A DNA stretch of 64,000 nucleotides from the NCBI RefSeq assembly GCF_000719115.1, contig NZ_JOEA01000004.1, forward strand, positions 235,239 through 299,238. The letters are read 5' to 3'. This document shows positions 34,301 through 41,745 of this stretch, piece after piece. The notes beneath the pieces are model-generated. The model saw only the letters and a list, made by a program, of their open reading frames with translations. It made no database searches and was not told the origin of the DNA. The position numbers were made by a program, and so were the translations under genes. The stretch comes from Lentzea albidocapillata. Lineage in GTDB: Bacteria; Actinomycetota; Actinomycetes; Mycobacteriales; Pseudonocardiaceae. The first letter of the stretch is position 1; the number at the start of each line of letters is the position of its first letter.

Positions 34301-35628
34301 CGCAGTCCGTCCCTGAACTCGTAGGTGCCGGGCGAAGAAGTTTCCTCGTCGCGTTCGATGAGGCCGCCGAGCAGCACCTCGGCCAGGTGCGAGAGCTTCG
34401 TGCTGGGCAGCACGGTCTGGCGCACGGCGCTCATCACCGGCAGCTTCAATGGGACCGGGGTGGCGGCGAGCAGGCCCGCGAGGGCGAACGCCGGTGGGGA
34501 GGCGATGGTGCGGAAGCGGCTCACCCGGTCGGCTGGGCTCAGGTGCGGCAGCGGGTCGACCTCGAAGGTGCTCTCCTTGGCACTCGGGTCGGCGAACAAC
34601 GTGGTGAGGCGTACGGCGGGGCCGTCGCCGGTGACCAGCCGGGTCCAGTGGCCGAGCCAGTCCGGGCGCAGCTCCAGGACGGGCACGGGCACGGCGGTGT
34701 CCGGTGGTCGTTCGTCGGAGGGGTCGGCGAGGCGGTAGCGGATGCGGGCGTTCGGCGCGCCCGCGTCGGGCATCCGCAGCTGCACCCTCGTCGTCACGAG
34801 GCCGGTCCAGCTCCACAGTTCGTGCGGGAGCAGGTGCACCACGGACACGTGGATCGAACGGCCCCAGTAGCCGATGACGCGGTCCGCCGCGCCGGTGTGC
34901 CACGCCCTGCCGACGCCGTCCGTCACCACGAGCACGAGGCGGCCCCCGGACGGGTCGAGCAGTTCCGCCGGGCCGCGGGAGGGGCCGTCCGGGGCGCCGA
35001 CGCGTACCAGCAGGTCGCCGGAGCTCTCCTGGTCGAAGTCGACGAAGTAGAGGCGGACGGTGCGGAAAGCGCCCTGCGTTTCCAGCACCGCGCGGAAGTC
35101 CGCGATCTCGCGCTGCCAGATCTCCAGCGACGCCGTGTCCACGACGAGCGCGATCTCGAACGGCCGGGTGAGCGCGGGGAGGAAGGCGGGCAGCCACACG
35201 CCGGTCTCGGCGACGCGGAGCGCGGTGGTCTCCTCGTCGAACTCCACCTCGTGGTCCGAGGGCACGAGCCGCGCCAGCGGTCGCAGTGCCCGGGAGATCG
35301 CGCGGGTGTGCGGCAGGTTCTCGGTGACCGGTCGTGCGGCGCCCGGTTCGTGCCGCGATGGCGTGCCGAGGACGAACTGCGGCGGAACGGCGTCCTTTGT
35401 GGACCTTGCGACTTCGGGGGGAACGTGCGGAGGTGTGGTGGACCGGAGGGCCGGTGGGACGTCCTCGGGAGGCGGAAGTGCCATCGGCAGAACAACGTGT
35501 TCTCGCTTCGGCGTGGCCGGCACCGCCGCCGGTCTCGCCACTTCTCTGCTCGCGTTCCACATCTGGCTCGCGAGCCACAGTGCGTCCGCCAGCTCTCTCG
35601 CGGTGAGGTCGCGCTCCGCCGCGCTCAT
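31390..35628 (-). CDS. Fused vWA - NB-ARC - TPR protein (SAV_2336/FxsT type)
   Basis: A 1412-residue protein. Residues 5-30 (LTARELADALWLASQMW) and about 155-345 form a SAV_2336-type N-terminal region with a degenerate vWA domain (FEIALVVDTASLEIW; LVLVVTDGVGRAW). About 600-900 is an NB-ARC ATPase: Walker A LYGLGGIGKSQVAVEYAY (K634), HILVTSRNTHW and LGDLPLAIEQAASWL. About 1000-1400 is a run of TPR units with the repeated pattern L-x-x-x-H-P-x-T-L. FxSxx-COOH system TPR proteins share this order. ATG 35628 overlaps the MoxR stop. It should be the sensor/switch of the ternary vWA-MoxR-VMAP system; the trigger is unknown. Confidence 0.88.
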   Translation of the reverse strand: MSAAERDLTARELADALWLASQMWNASREVARPAAVPATPKREHVVLPMALPPPEDVPPALRSTTPPHVPPEVARSTKDAVPPQFVLGTPSRHEPGAARPVTENLPHTRAISRALRPLARLVPSDHEVEFDEETTALRVAETGVWLPAFLPALTRPFEIALVVDTASLEIWQREIADFRAVLETQGAFRTVRLYFVDFDQESSGDLLVRVGAPDGPSRGPAELLDPSGGRLVLVVTDGVGRAWHTGAADRVIGYWGRSIHVSVVHLLPHELWSWTGLVTTRVQLRMPDAGAPNARIRYRLADPSDERPPDTAVPVPVLELRPDWLGHWTRLVTGDGPAVRLTTLFADPSAKESTFEVDPLPHLSPADRVSRFRTIASPPAFALAGLLAATPVPLKLPVMSAVRQTVLPSTKLSHLAEVLLGGLIERDEETSSPGTYEFRDGLRQELLSTCSRADTARVLRTVADLLPKSEATRDLKEALDDPDSAISDATPESLPHLRLQQVIFRAMSGPYAKRSNRIRTMITDLTADRVEPETESADSIARVSAPAEEESPSQILPINAADPGGTVTVRDEASSTILSQQGDAPRAWSVPPRNFNFTGRTAMLAALHTRLTSGDAFPTAVLPEALYGLGGIGKSQVAVEYAYLHADDYDVVWWIPSEDPTHIRSVFVELAAQLGIPNTGAVNSVIAAVRESLRRGHPYRRWLLVFDNADKPEDVRPFFPTGGSGHILVTSRNTHWSSVAQTVEVDLFSRSESKQLLQRRNQGLTDADAEQVADVLGDLPLAIEQAASWLRETGMNAGEYLSLFARKRAELLEAGLPVDYHVPVAAAWNVSFDRLSVENPAALQLLQVCAFFAPEPISRSLFIELQGIPVPDELGEALRDPLLLGKAMRQINKYSLAQIDQSKGTILLHRLVQGALFDRMTPQERAQMRHAAHVLLATDDPRGPATQNNWVKYIELLPHVRASKMQECDDPWVRRTALHSAVFLAAWGDDQGGLDYGRELLAYWSERFGEEKPDTLSTAKQVGVCLRALGRYTEALAVDERAYAVARENLGEESENTLVLANMVAQDVRALGEFTKAWQLSDGAYRTAKAVYGEEDGLSLAAADNLGIALRLVGRFAEARDIDQATWEHRARILGDEHRFTLSMLNNLCLDIRECGEYVQARDMLETAVAKHRRLFGDDHPDTLRAIKNLAVARRKAGDHPGGLRLSEEAVLRYVKRYGENYPGSLAASLNLAVDLRQAGALTESRTLGEQVLAAYAETLGEYHPYVLATKTNLAVTVRLMGELERASELNEDAFVTMQDALGYDHPFTLVCATNRASDHAASGDFEKSYALNQRVLERSQRVLGEDHPSTLACLANIVLDLRGVGRTADAESLQIDVISRFRRALGKNHPATIAAASSTRADCDLEALPTG

Positions 35629-36659
35629 TCGAACCCCGTCGTGGAAAGCCGGTGCCACAGGGCGTCGCGCAGGCGTTCCCACGCGACCCGGTCCGCGGTG
35701 AGCCCGCTCGACGACGCGAGCTGGATGGTGTTCAGCAGCTGGTCGATCGCGAGCCCGCCCTCGGACTCGCTGCGGCGCAGGAACTTCCGGATCAGTTCGG
35801 CGGAACCGCCCGACGCGTCGCGGAAGTGCGCCGCGACCATGCTCGCGAGCTGTTCCTCGTTCGGCGGCTGCATCTCCAGCTGCAGCGTCCTGCGCAGGAA
35901 CGCCGGGGGGAACTCGCGTTCCCGGTTGCTGGTGAACACGATGAACGGGAAGGCGCGGCACACCACCCGTCCCTCGGTGATCTCCGCGCTGCCACCGGGA
36001 TCCGCGGTGTGCACGACGACCTTCGGCGTCCGGCGTGCGACACGGGCGAGCTCGCGGATCAGGAACTCACCGTCCTCCAGCACCGCGAGCAGGTCGTGCG
36101 GCAGCGAGAGATCGGCCTTGTCCACCTCGTCCACCACCAGGACCCGCGGCAGCTCGTACGGCAGCAACGCCGTTCCCAACGGTCCCAGGTGGATGAAGTC
36201 GCCGATGTCCGTCGGCTCGTCGAGCACACCGCTCGCCCTGGCGCTGGAAGCGTGCACGCGGCCGATGGCGTCGTACTCGTAGAGGCCGTCCTGCCGGAGC
36301 TTGGTGCTCGACGTCACCGGCCACGTCAGGACCGGGCCCAGTGAGAGCTCCCTGGCCACCCGGAACGCGAGCGAGGTCTTGCCGGTGCCGGGCCCGCCGG
36401 TGACGAGCAACGGCCTGCGCAGCAGCAGGGCGGCGTTGACCATGTCGATCTCGTGCCGGTCCGCCGGGTAGGACGTGTCGGCGCCGGGCGCGCCGATCCG
36501 CCGGCTGTTCTCGTGCTCCCCACCGGCCGGCAGGGGCAGCGCGGGACCGCCCCGGAACACCCGCCACGGCGGCGGTTCCGGCAGGTCGGTGCGCAGGTCG
36601 ACCTCGGCGCCCGGTTGCCCGGTGCCGGTGTAGATGTGCCAGTCTTCGGTCCGCGTCAA
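35625..36659 (-). CDS. MoxR-type AAA+ ATPase of the vWA-MoxR-VMAP system
   Basis: A 344-residue AAA+ protein. Walker A is LLVTGGPGTGKTSLAF (K94), Walker B RVLVVDEVDKADLSLPHDLL and sensor 1 FIVFTSNRERE. The residues before the ATPase core (RIGAPGADTSYPADRHEIDM) are typical of this MoxR branch. I chose TTG 36659 because AGGAGG lies about 10 bases upstream and because it overlaps the VMAP stop (TTGA); upstream frames lie inside the VMAP gene. It overlaps the vWA-NB-ARC gene by 4 bases, so all three subunits are translationally coupled. Confidence 0.86.
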   Translation of the reverse strand: MTRTEDWHIYTGTGQPGAEVDLRTDLPEPPPWRVFRGGPALPLPAGGEHENSRRIGAPGADTSYPADRHEIDMVNAALLLRRPLLVTGGPGTGKTSLAFRVARELSLGPVLTWPVTSSTKLRQDGLYEYDAIGRVHASSARASGVLDEPTDIGDFIHLGPLGTALLPYELPRVLVVDEVDKADLSLPHDLLAVLEDGEFLIRELARVARRTPKVVVHTADPGGSAEITEGRVVCRAFPFIVFTSNREREFPPAFLRRTLQLEMQPPNEEQLASMVAAHFRDASGGSAELIRKFLRRSESEGGLAIDQLLNTIQLASSSGLTADRVAWERLRDALWHRLSTTGFE

Positions 36660-38782
36660 GGCGCGACCACCTCCTGCGGCAGGGGTTCCACCTGCCGGGC
36701 CGGGTCGTCCCACAGGACGCTGATGTGGCTGCCGGGGTGCACGTCACAGTCGTCGGCGTACTGGGCCTGGCCGCGCAGCTTCTTCACGTTCTCCAGCAGC
36801 TTGCCGAGCCCGCCGTCCGCCAGCAGGTCGTCGACGGCGGCGCGGAACGCCTTGCCGGCGCAGTCCTCCCGGTGCCAGATCAGCACGGGCACGCCCGTCT
36901 TGAGCGCGATCGCCACCTCCATCCTGCCGACGCTGTCGCGGGCGGACGGCGGGTCGGCGAGCACGAGCAGCACGACGTTCTCGGCGAGTGCGAGCTTGGC
37001 GCCGAGTTTCTGCAGGTGTCTGGGGCCGTCGAGCTGGCTGCGGTGCACCGCGTCGTCGATGGGACTGTCCCCTGCCTGGAGATGGCTCTGCAGGTGTGCC
37101 CATCGCCGCTTCCACCGGCGGTGTTTCGCCTTCTCCCTGCTCCGTTCCAGTGATCGCAGGGACACCAGGTAGTCGACCCCGATCGGGGTCGCCACCTCGT
37201 CGGAGAACGAGATCCACTGGTCGACAGGCAGGTTGAGCAGGTCTTTCGGCAGGATCATCTCGATCGAGACGCTGCTCGCGTTCTCCGCCCAGCCCTCGAT
37301 CCGGCCGACCAGCTCGCCCACCCGCGCCCGCAGCTCGGCGAGGCTGCCGGTGTAGTCGCGGCCGCGCTGCGGGGTCCACGTCGCCGAGTTCACCTGCCAC
37401 CACTCGGAGAGCAGGTAGCGGCCGGGTTCGACGCCGTGCGGCTGCAGCCGCAGCACCAGGGACGCCTCGGCGGGCGCGACCGTCTCCGTGGTCTCCACCG
37501 AGATCGACCCCCGCAACGCGAGCAGGTCCGCGTGCAGGCCCATGGCGCGAGCCTGATCCTCGGAGAACTGCCAGAGGCGCTGGGAGAGCACGTCTCCCGC
37601 GTGCAGCGCCAGGTGTTCGAGCAACGCGAGCGCGGGTGGGACGCCGTCGGGCCGTGCGTTCATCCGCTCCAGCCGATTCAGCACGTCGACGGTGTCGTGC
37701 CGGCCGGGCGGCAGGGGCGCGGCCTGGCTGCCCGACGCGACCCGGTAGCACTCGGCGAGCTGCGGGAAGTCGGTGTCGCGCAACAGTTCGGTGATCGTGC
37801 GGCGGTCCTCGTCACCGAAGAGCTCCAGCGTCGCCATGTCCTCGACGAGGCGGCTGATCTGGTGCAGTTCCTGGGCGTCAGGCTGCAACTGCCGGAGGGC
37901 CCGCAGCAACGTGCGCACGGCCCCCGGCCGGCGTCCGCAGGCGAGCACGATCGCGAAGACGTGCAGCCGGGCGTCGTCGAAGTCGGCGACCCGCAGCCGT
38001 GGTTCGAGCGGGTCCAGCGCGCTGTTGACCAGCTGCAGGCACAACCTCCGGCCCTCGACCCGCCCCATCAGCGGCATCCTGGCGATCAGCTCGGCCAGGA
38101 CGCCGAGGGACTCACCGCCGCCGGCCACCGCCCCGTCGTCGATCTCGGCCGGTGCCGTGGGTGCCACCGGAGCCGGTGCGGGCGCGGCCGTGGCGTGCAT
38201 CGACTCGGCCGACAGCCGGATCCACGCCGACGTCCTGGTCTCCTTGACCGCGACCTCGATCTCCCGGTACGCGAGCGGCTCGGCCGCCGGGTCGTGCCAC
38301 AGCACTTCCTCGTAGAACGCCCTCGACACGATCACCGCGAGCACCGCGGACGAGCCGGCCAGCGCGGACTTGAGGGGGTCTGCCTCCAGCAACCGGAACG
38401 TGAGGTTCACGCAGTCGCCGACCGCGCCCTTGGCGTTGAACGTGACCTCACCGAAGTGCAGCGCGATCCGCAACCGGATGCGCGCCTCCTGGGTGACCGT
38501 GGCGTTGTAGCGCAGCAGGTTCGCGATCAGCCGGCGGAGCAGGAACTCGGACAGCACCTGTTTGGGCACCTCGGGGGTGAACAGGAACATCGCGCCGTCG
38601 CCGCGGTCCTCCTGGTGCCAGGAGTGCTCCTCGATGTTGCTTTCGCGCAGCGCGGCGTGCAGCGCGTCGTAGAGTCCGCCGTGGGCGACGAGCTTGTGGT
38701 GGTTGGTCCGGCTGGGGTCGCTGAACTTCTCCACGTCGACAGCCAGCACGGCCCGCGGCTCGGCGCGTGGTGTCTGTTCCAC
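36656..38782 (-). CDS. VMAP protein with N-terminal class III nucleotide cyclase domain
   Basis: A 708-residue protein. Residues 10-180 are a class III cyclase domain: VLAVDVEKFSDPS (D16, metal), HQEDRGDGAMFLF (D62, second metal) and GAVGDCVNLTFRLLEA (N126 and R130, transition-state residues). Residues 225-330 resemble effector-associated domain 2 (LIARMPLMGRVEGRRLCLQL; VLACGRRPGAVRTLL). Residues 345-708 carry VMAP-M and VMAP-C parts (MILPKDLLNLPVDQWISF; VDYLVSLRSLERSR). In ternary systems VMAP couples the MoxR/vWA switch to an effector, here the cyclase. GTG 38782 has AGGGAG 6 bases upstream. cAMP versus cGMP cannot be decided. Confidence 0.85.
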   Translation of the reverse strand: MEQTPRAEPRAVLAVDVEKFSDPSRTNHHKLVAHGGLYDALHAALRESNIEEHSWHQEDRGDGAMFLFTPEVPKQVLSEFLLRRLIANLLRYNATVTQEARIRLRIALHFGEVTFNAKGAVGDCVNLTFRLLEADPLKSALAGSSAVLAVIVSRAFYEEVLWHDPAAEPLAYREIEVAVKETRTSAWIRLSAESMHATAAPAPAPVAPTAPAEIDDGAVAGGGESLGVLAELIARMPLMGRVEGRRLCLQLVNSALDPLEPRLRVADFDDARLHVFAIVLACGRRPGAVRTLLRALRQLQPDAQELHQISRLVEDMATLELFGDEDRRTITELLRDTDFPQLAECYRVASGSQAAPLPPGRHDTVDVLNRLERMNARPDGVPPALALLEHLALHAGDVLSQRLWQFSEDQARAMGLHADLLALRGSISVETTETVAPAEASLVLRLQPHGVEPGRYLLSEWWQVNSATWTPQRGRDYTGSLAELRARVGELVGRIEGWAENASSVSIEMILPKDLLNLPVDQWISFSDEVATPIGVDYLVSLRSLERSREKAKHRRWKRRWAHLQSHLQAGDSPIDDAVHRSQLDGPRHLQKLGAKLALAENVVLLVLADPPSARDSVGRMEVAIALKTGVPVLIWHREDCAGKAFRAAVDDLLADGGLGKLLENVKKLRGQAQYADDCDVHPGSHISVLWDDPARQVEPLPQEVVAP

Positions 38783-38851
38783 GGGTTCTCCCTACCGGCA
38801 TGGGCGGTGGTCCATTATCCGGAGTTGATCTGAACATTGGTGCATTCCGGC

Positions 38852-38865
38852 CTGATTTAGATCAA
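38852..38865. promoter_or_regulatory. FNR/CRP-like operator candidate
   Basis: CTGATTTAGATCAA contains the palindrome TGAT-N4-ATCA, one base off the FNR consensus TTGAT-N4-ATCAA. It lies 35 bases upstream of the Crp/Fnr start and 70 bases upstream of the VMAP start, inside the 117-base divergent gap. A second half-site-like TTGATC occurs at 38825-38830. It is a natural autoregulatory site; binding is inferred. Confidence 0.5.
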
Positions 38866-38899
38866 TCGGGGCAGTCAGGGGCGTGCGGTTGCCGGAATC

Positions 38900-39562
38900 A
38901 TGAGAAGCATGATGATCGACCGGTCTTTCTGGGGGATGCTCGACGAGGCCGATCGCGCAGCGTTGCGGAACACCGCGACTCGTGTCGAATTTGCATCCGG
39001 TTCGGTGATCTGCCATCAGGGGGACCAGTCGCGCAACGTGCTCGTGGTGTCGCGGGGCAGGGTCCGGGTGAGCCGGTTCACCGTCACCGGCGAGGAGACG
39101 GTGCTCGCCGTCCGCGGCCCCGGCGAGATCATCGGCGAGCTCTCCGCCGTGGACGGCCGCCGTCGTTCCGCCACCCTGACCGCGGTGGACGCCGTCAGTG
39201 GCCTGGTGATTTCCCCTCGTGCGCTGAAGTCGCTGTGCCATGTGCGGCCCGGCATCACGTGGGCGATGCTGCGCGTCGTGGCGTCCCGCCAGCGGGCCAT
39301 GGCAGGCCAGCAGGACCTCCGCACCGGACCGTCGTTGCACCGTGTGGGCGCGATGCTGCTCGACCTCGCGCACCGGGAGGCGGACGACCTGATCGCGACG
39401 GTGCCCCTCACTCAGCGCGAGCTGGCCGGAATTGCGGGCATTTCCCGCGAAACGCTCGCCCGCACGTTGAAAGTCCTGCGCGAAGGCGGAATCGTCCTGA
39501 CCCGGCGCAACGGCATAGAAATTCTTCGTGAGGACGAATTGCGCGCCCTCTGCGGGATCTGA
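38900..39562 (+). CDS. Crp/Fnr-family regulator with a cyclic-nucleotide pocket
   Basis: A 220-residue protein. The N-terminal cNMP-binding domain (about residues 10-125) keeps the phosphate-binding cassette IIGELSAVDGRRRSATL, matching the G-E-L...R-S-A of E. coli CRP. A dimerisation helix follows. The C-terminal winged helix is PLTQRELAGIAGISRETLAR (recognition helix SRETLARTLKVL, sharing the Glu and Arg used by CRP and FNR). No Cys cluster for an Fe-S cofactor is present. It is divergent from the gene encoding a nucleotide cyclase, so it may read that cyclase's product. The start could be any of the Met codons at 38900-38915. Confidence 0.88.
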   Translation: MRSMMIDRSFWGMLDEADRAALRNTATRVEFASGSVICHQGDQSRNVLVVSRGRVRVSRFTVTGEETVLAVRGPGEIIGELSAVDGRRRSATLTAVDAVSGLVISPRALKSLCHVRPGITWAMLRVVASRQRAMAGQQDLRTGPSLHRVGAMLLDLAHREADDLIATVPLTQRELAGIAGISRETLARTLKVLREGGIVLTRRNGIEILREDELRALCGI

Positions 39563-39644
39563 CGCTGTGTGGCATCTGACGCAGACATCCGCGGCCCGTG
39601 ACGTTTTCCTGGAGCCACAGTTCGCCGAGCCCGCAGGAGCCGTC

Positions 39645-39968
39645 ATGAAGCGCCGTTCACTGCCCGACCCCGACTCGCGCACTCAGGTCCTGCGGGCGCG
39701 TCGTAAGCACACGGAGCAGGTCGTGCTCGCGATCGTCTTCACGGTCATCGAGCTGTGGGCGATCGTGGCCGTCATCGTCCTGCTGGACGCCCGCGGCGTG
39801 CTGGCCGTCGCCGTCGCCCTGGTGCTGTCGGCGTCGCTGATCGCCCTCTGGGACACCTGGCGCACGTTGCTGATGTTCGGCCGGGCCTTGCGCTCCTGGC
39901 TGCCGGACGAGGTCCCCGCCGCGGACGCCGAACCGCCACGACGACCGTCGAACCTGGTGCGGCTCTAG
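39645..39968 (+). CDS. Small two-helix membrane protein
   Basis: A 107-residue protein. A basic N terminus (MKRRSLPDPDSRTQVLRARR) precedes two close membrane helices (VVLAIVFTVIELWAIVAVIV; VLAVAVALVLSASLIAL), and the tail is acidic then basic. ATG 39645 has CAGGAG 6 bases upstream, which decides it over the upstream starts that overlap the regulator gene. It lies 82 bases after the Crp/Fnr gene in the same direction and may be co-transcribed. The stop codon lies inside the first arm of a 22-base inverted repeat. Function unknown. Confidence 0.7.
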   Translation: MKRRSLPDPDSRTQVLRARRKHTEQVVLAIVFTVIELWAIVAVIVLLDARGVLAVAVALVLSASLIALWDTWRTLLMFGRALRSWLPDEVPAADAEPPRRPSNLVRL

Positions 39969-40020
39969 GGTCTGTATCGAAGTCTGATCTCATCGAACCA
40001 GACTTCGATACAGACCCTAG
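39965..40020. repeat. Perfect 22-bp inverted repeat with 12-base loop
   Basis: The arms 39965-39986 and 39999-40020 are exact reverse complements (CTAGGGTCTGTATCGAAGTC plus TG). The loop is 39987-39998. It is much less G+C-rich than its surroundings. It includes the stop codon of the membrane-protein gene. As transcribed it forms a long stem and could end transcription from either side, but there is no T run and a normal terminator hairpin follows at 40027-40058, so it may also be a mobile-element scar. Confidence 0.85.
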
Positions 40021-40026
40021 ATGCCC

Positions 40027-40058
40027 GGCGTGGCCCCGGCGAGGGGCGGGGCCACGCC
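40027..40058. terminator. G+C-rich bidirectional hairpin terminator
   Basis: Twelve-base arms (40027-40038 GGCGTGGCCCCG; 40047-40058) flank an 8-base loop just downstream of the alcohol dehydrogenase stop (minus strand, 40073) and after the membrane-protein gene. It is a usual actinomycete terminator for the convergent pair. Confidence 0.75.
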
Positions 40059-40072
40059 ACTCCAGGGTGGAA

Positions 40073-41098
40073 TCAGGGCGTGAGGATCGCCCTGCCGCGC
40101 ACCCGCCCGTTGTCGAGGTCGTCGATCGCGTCCTGGAACCGGTCCAGCGGGTACTTCTGGGTGTGCAGCGTGACCTTGCCCTGCGCCGCCAGCACCATCA
40201 GCTCGCACAGGTCGTTGTAGGAGCCGACCAGGTTGCCGATCAGGTTGATCTCCGTGGAGATGATGTCGATCGTGGGCACGTCGATGTTCTCGCCGTAGCC
40301 GACGACGTGGTAGTCGCCCGCCCTGCGCAGCATCGCCACGCCGTCGCGGGTCGCGCCGCCCTCGCCGACGAAGTCGATCACCGTTTCGGCGCCGTTCCCG
40401 CCGGTGAGGTCCAGCACCGCCGCGACGTGCGAGCCGTCCGCGACGACGCCGTGGTCCGCGCCGATCGTCTCGGCGAGCTTCACCGCGTCCGGGTTGCGGT
40501 CGACCACGACGATCTCGGCCGCGGTCAGCGCCTTCAGCACCTGCACGCCGATGTGCCCGAGTCCGCCCGCGCCGATCACCACGCACCGGTCCCCCGGCCG
40601 CAGCCTGCGGGCCGCCTTGGCCGCCGCGTGGTACGCCGTGAGACCCGCGTCGGCCAGCGCGGCCACGTCGGAGGGTTCCAGCGCGTCGTCGATCTTCACG
40701 ACCGAACGCGCCGAGGTCTTCAGGTACTCCGCGTAGCCGCCGGCCGTGTCGATGCCGGGGAACTGCGAGGCGGTGCAGTGCACGTCGTCGCCGCTGCGGC
40801 AGGCGCGGCACAGGCCACACGTGATCAGCGGGTGCACGATCACCTTGTCGCCTTCCGCGACGTTCGTGACGGCCGCGCCGACGGCGTGCACCCAGCCGGC
40901 GTTCTCGTGGCCGATCGTGTACGGCAGCGTGACGCCGGACTTCTCGGCCCACTGCCCTTCGAGGATGTGCAGGTCCGTGCGGCACACGCCGGCGCCGCCG
41001 ATGCGCACGACGACGTCGAACGGGCCCGTCACCTCCGGTTCGCTGACCTCGGTGAGCTCCAGCCGCTGGTGGTAGCCGACTACCTGGACGGCCCTCAT
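40073..41098 (-). CDS. Zinc-dependent NAD(P) alcohol dehydrogenase
   Basis: A 341-residue medium-chain dehydrogenase. Catalytic zinc region: GAGVCRTDLHILEG and IGHENAGWV. Structural zinc: TCGLCRACRSGDDVHC, with four Cys in C-x2-C-x2-C-x7-C spacing. Cofactor site: VVIGAGGLGHIGVQVL, then VVVDRN, whose acidic residue favours NAD over NADP. It is the last gene of a three-gene minus operon and overlaps the DUF59 gene by 4 bases. It probably oxidises the alcohol or reduces the ketone produced by a monooxygenase that is not encoded in this window. Confidence 0.9.
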   Translation of the reverse strand: MRAVQVVGYHQRLELTEVSEPEVTGPFDVVVRIGGAGVCRTDLHILEGQWAEKSGVTLPYTIGHENAGWVHAVGAAVTNVAEGDKVIVHPLITCGLCRACRSGDDVHCTASQFPGIDTAGGYAEYLKTSARSVVKIDDALEPSDVAALADAGLTAYHAAAKAARRLRPGDRCVVIGAGGLGHIGVQVLKALTAAEIVVVDRNPDAVKLAETIGADHGVVADGSHVAAVLDLTGGNGAETVIDFVGEGGATRDGVAMLRRAGDYHVVGYGENIDVPTIDIISTEINLIGNLVGSYNDLCELMVLAAQGKVTLHTQKYPLDRFQDAIDDLDNGRVRGRAILTP

Positions 41099-41745
41099 GC
41101 CGTTTCCTCCATTGCGTAACGGGTGCGGAGAAGGCCGCGGCAGAAGTGCGCGTTGCCCTCGATGGAAATGCCGACCGACCTCGCGAACCGCAGGCGCAGC
41201 GGCAGGTCGCCCGGTGGCAGCGGCACGCCGTTGTCGTCGACCAGGACCAGCGCGTCCGGCGCGGTGCCGAAGCCGAGCGCGGACCGCCTGCGCCGCAACG
41301 CCTCCGTCGCCTTCGACTCCGGAAGGTCCCGCAGTGTCAACGACCTCAGCCGTTCCAGCGGCACGGTGCGGACCGCCCGTTCCATCGCCGCCGCGTGGGC
41401 CTTGCGCTGGAACGTCAGCCGCAGCTCCTCCAGGTCGCGGGACGCCTCCTCGCCGTACGTGCCGACGAAGCCGGCGTCGGCGGCGACACCCCGGTTGATC
41501 ATGTCCGAGTCGTGGTGGTCCTCCAGCACGACGAGCACGTGCGGGGCCAGGCCGCGCAGCACGTCCTTCGCGTCCGATGTCATGAGGTACGCGAAGTTCG
41601 GCGAGCAGAACGCGGTCGGCAGTCGCAAGTGGACGGTCAGCACGTCGCCGTCCAGCACCACGGACCTGACGAACCCGAGCGTGGTGATCGGTTCGTCCAG
41701 CTCGGGGTCCATCACCTCGTCGAGCGCCTTCCAGGCCTGCATCAT
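41095..41745 (-). CDS. DUF59/MIP18-type iron-sulfur assembly-like protein
   Basis: A 216-residue protein whose first 100 residues match the MIP18/PaaD-like (DUF59) family: MDPELDEPITTLGFVRSVVL, VLTVHLRLPTAFCSPNFAYL (with the Cys usual in this family) and LEDHHDSDMINRGV. The remainder is helical and rich in Arg. Such proteins assist metal-centre assembly; in actinomycetes this type sits with amidohydrolase and dehydrogenase genes beside soluble diiron monooxygenases. ATG 41745 overlaps the amidohydrolase stop (ATGA), and the end overlaps the dehydrogenase start. Confidence 0.8.
   Translation of the reverse strand: MMQAWKALDEVMDPELDEPITTLGFVRSVVLDGDVLTVHLRLPTAFCSPNFAYLMTSDAKDVLRGLAPHVLVVLEDHHDSDMINRGVAADAGFVGTYGEEASRDLEELRLTFQRKAHAAAMERAVRTVPLERLRSLTLRDLPESKATEALRRRRSALGFGTAPDALVLVDDNGVPLPPGDLPLRLRFARSVGISIEGNAHFCRGLLRTRYAMEETA

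Noticed and set aside
34129..36282. 717-codon plus-strand frame across the vWA and MoxR genes
   Set aside because: Antisense to two recognised genes; no start signal and no domain.
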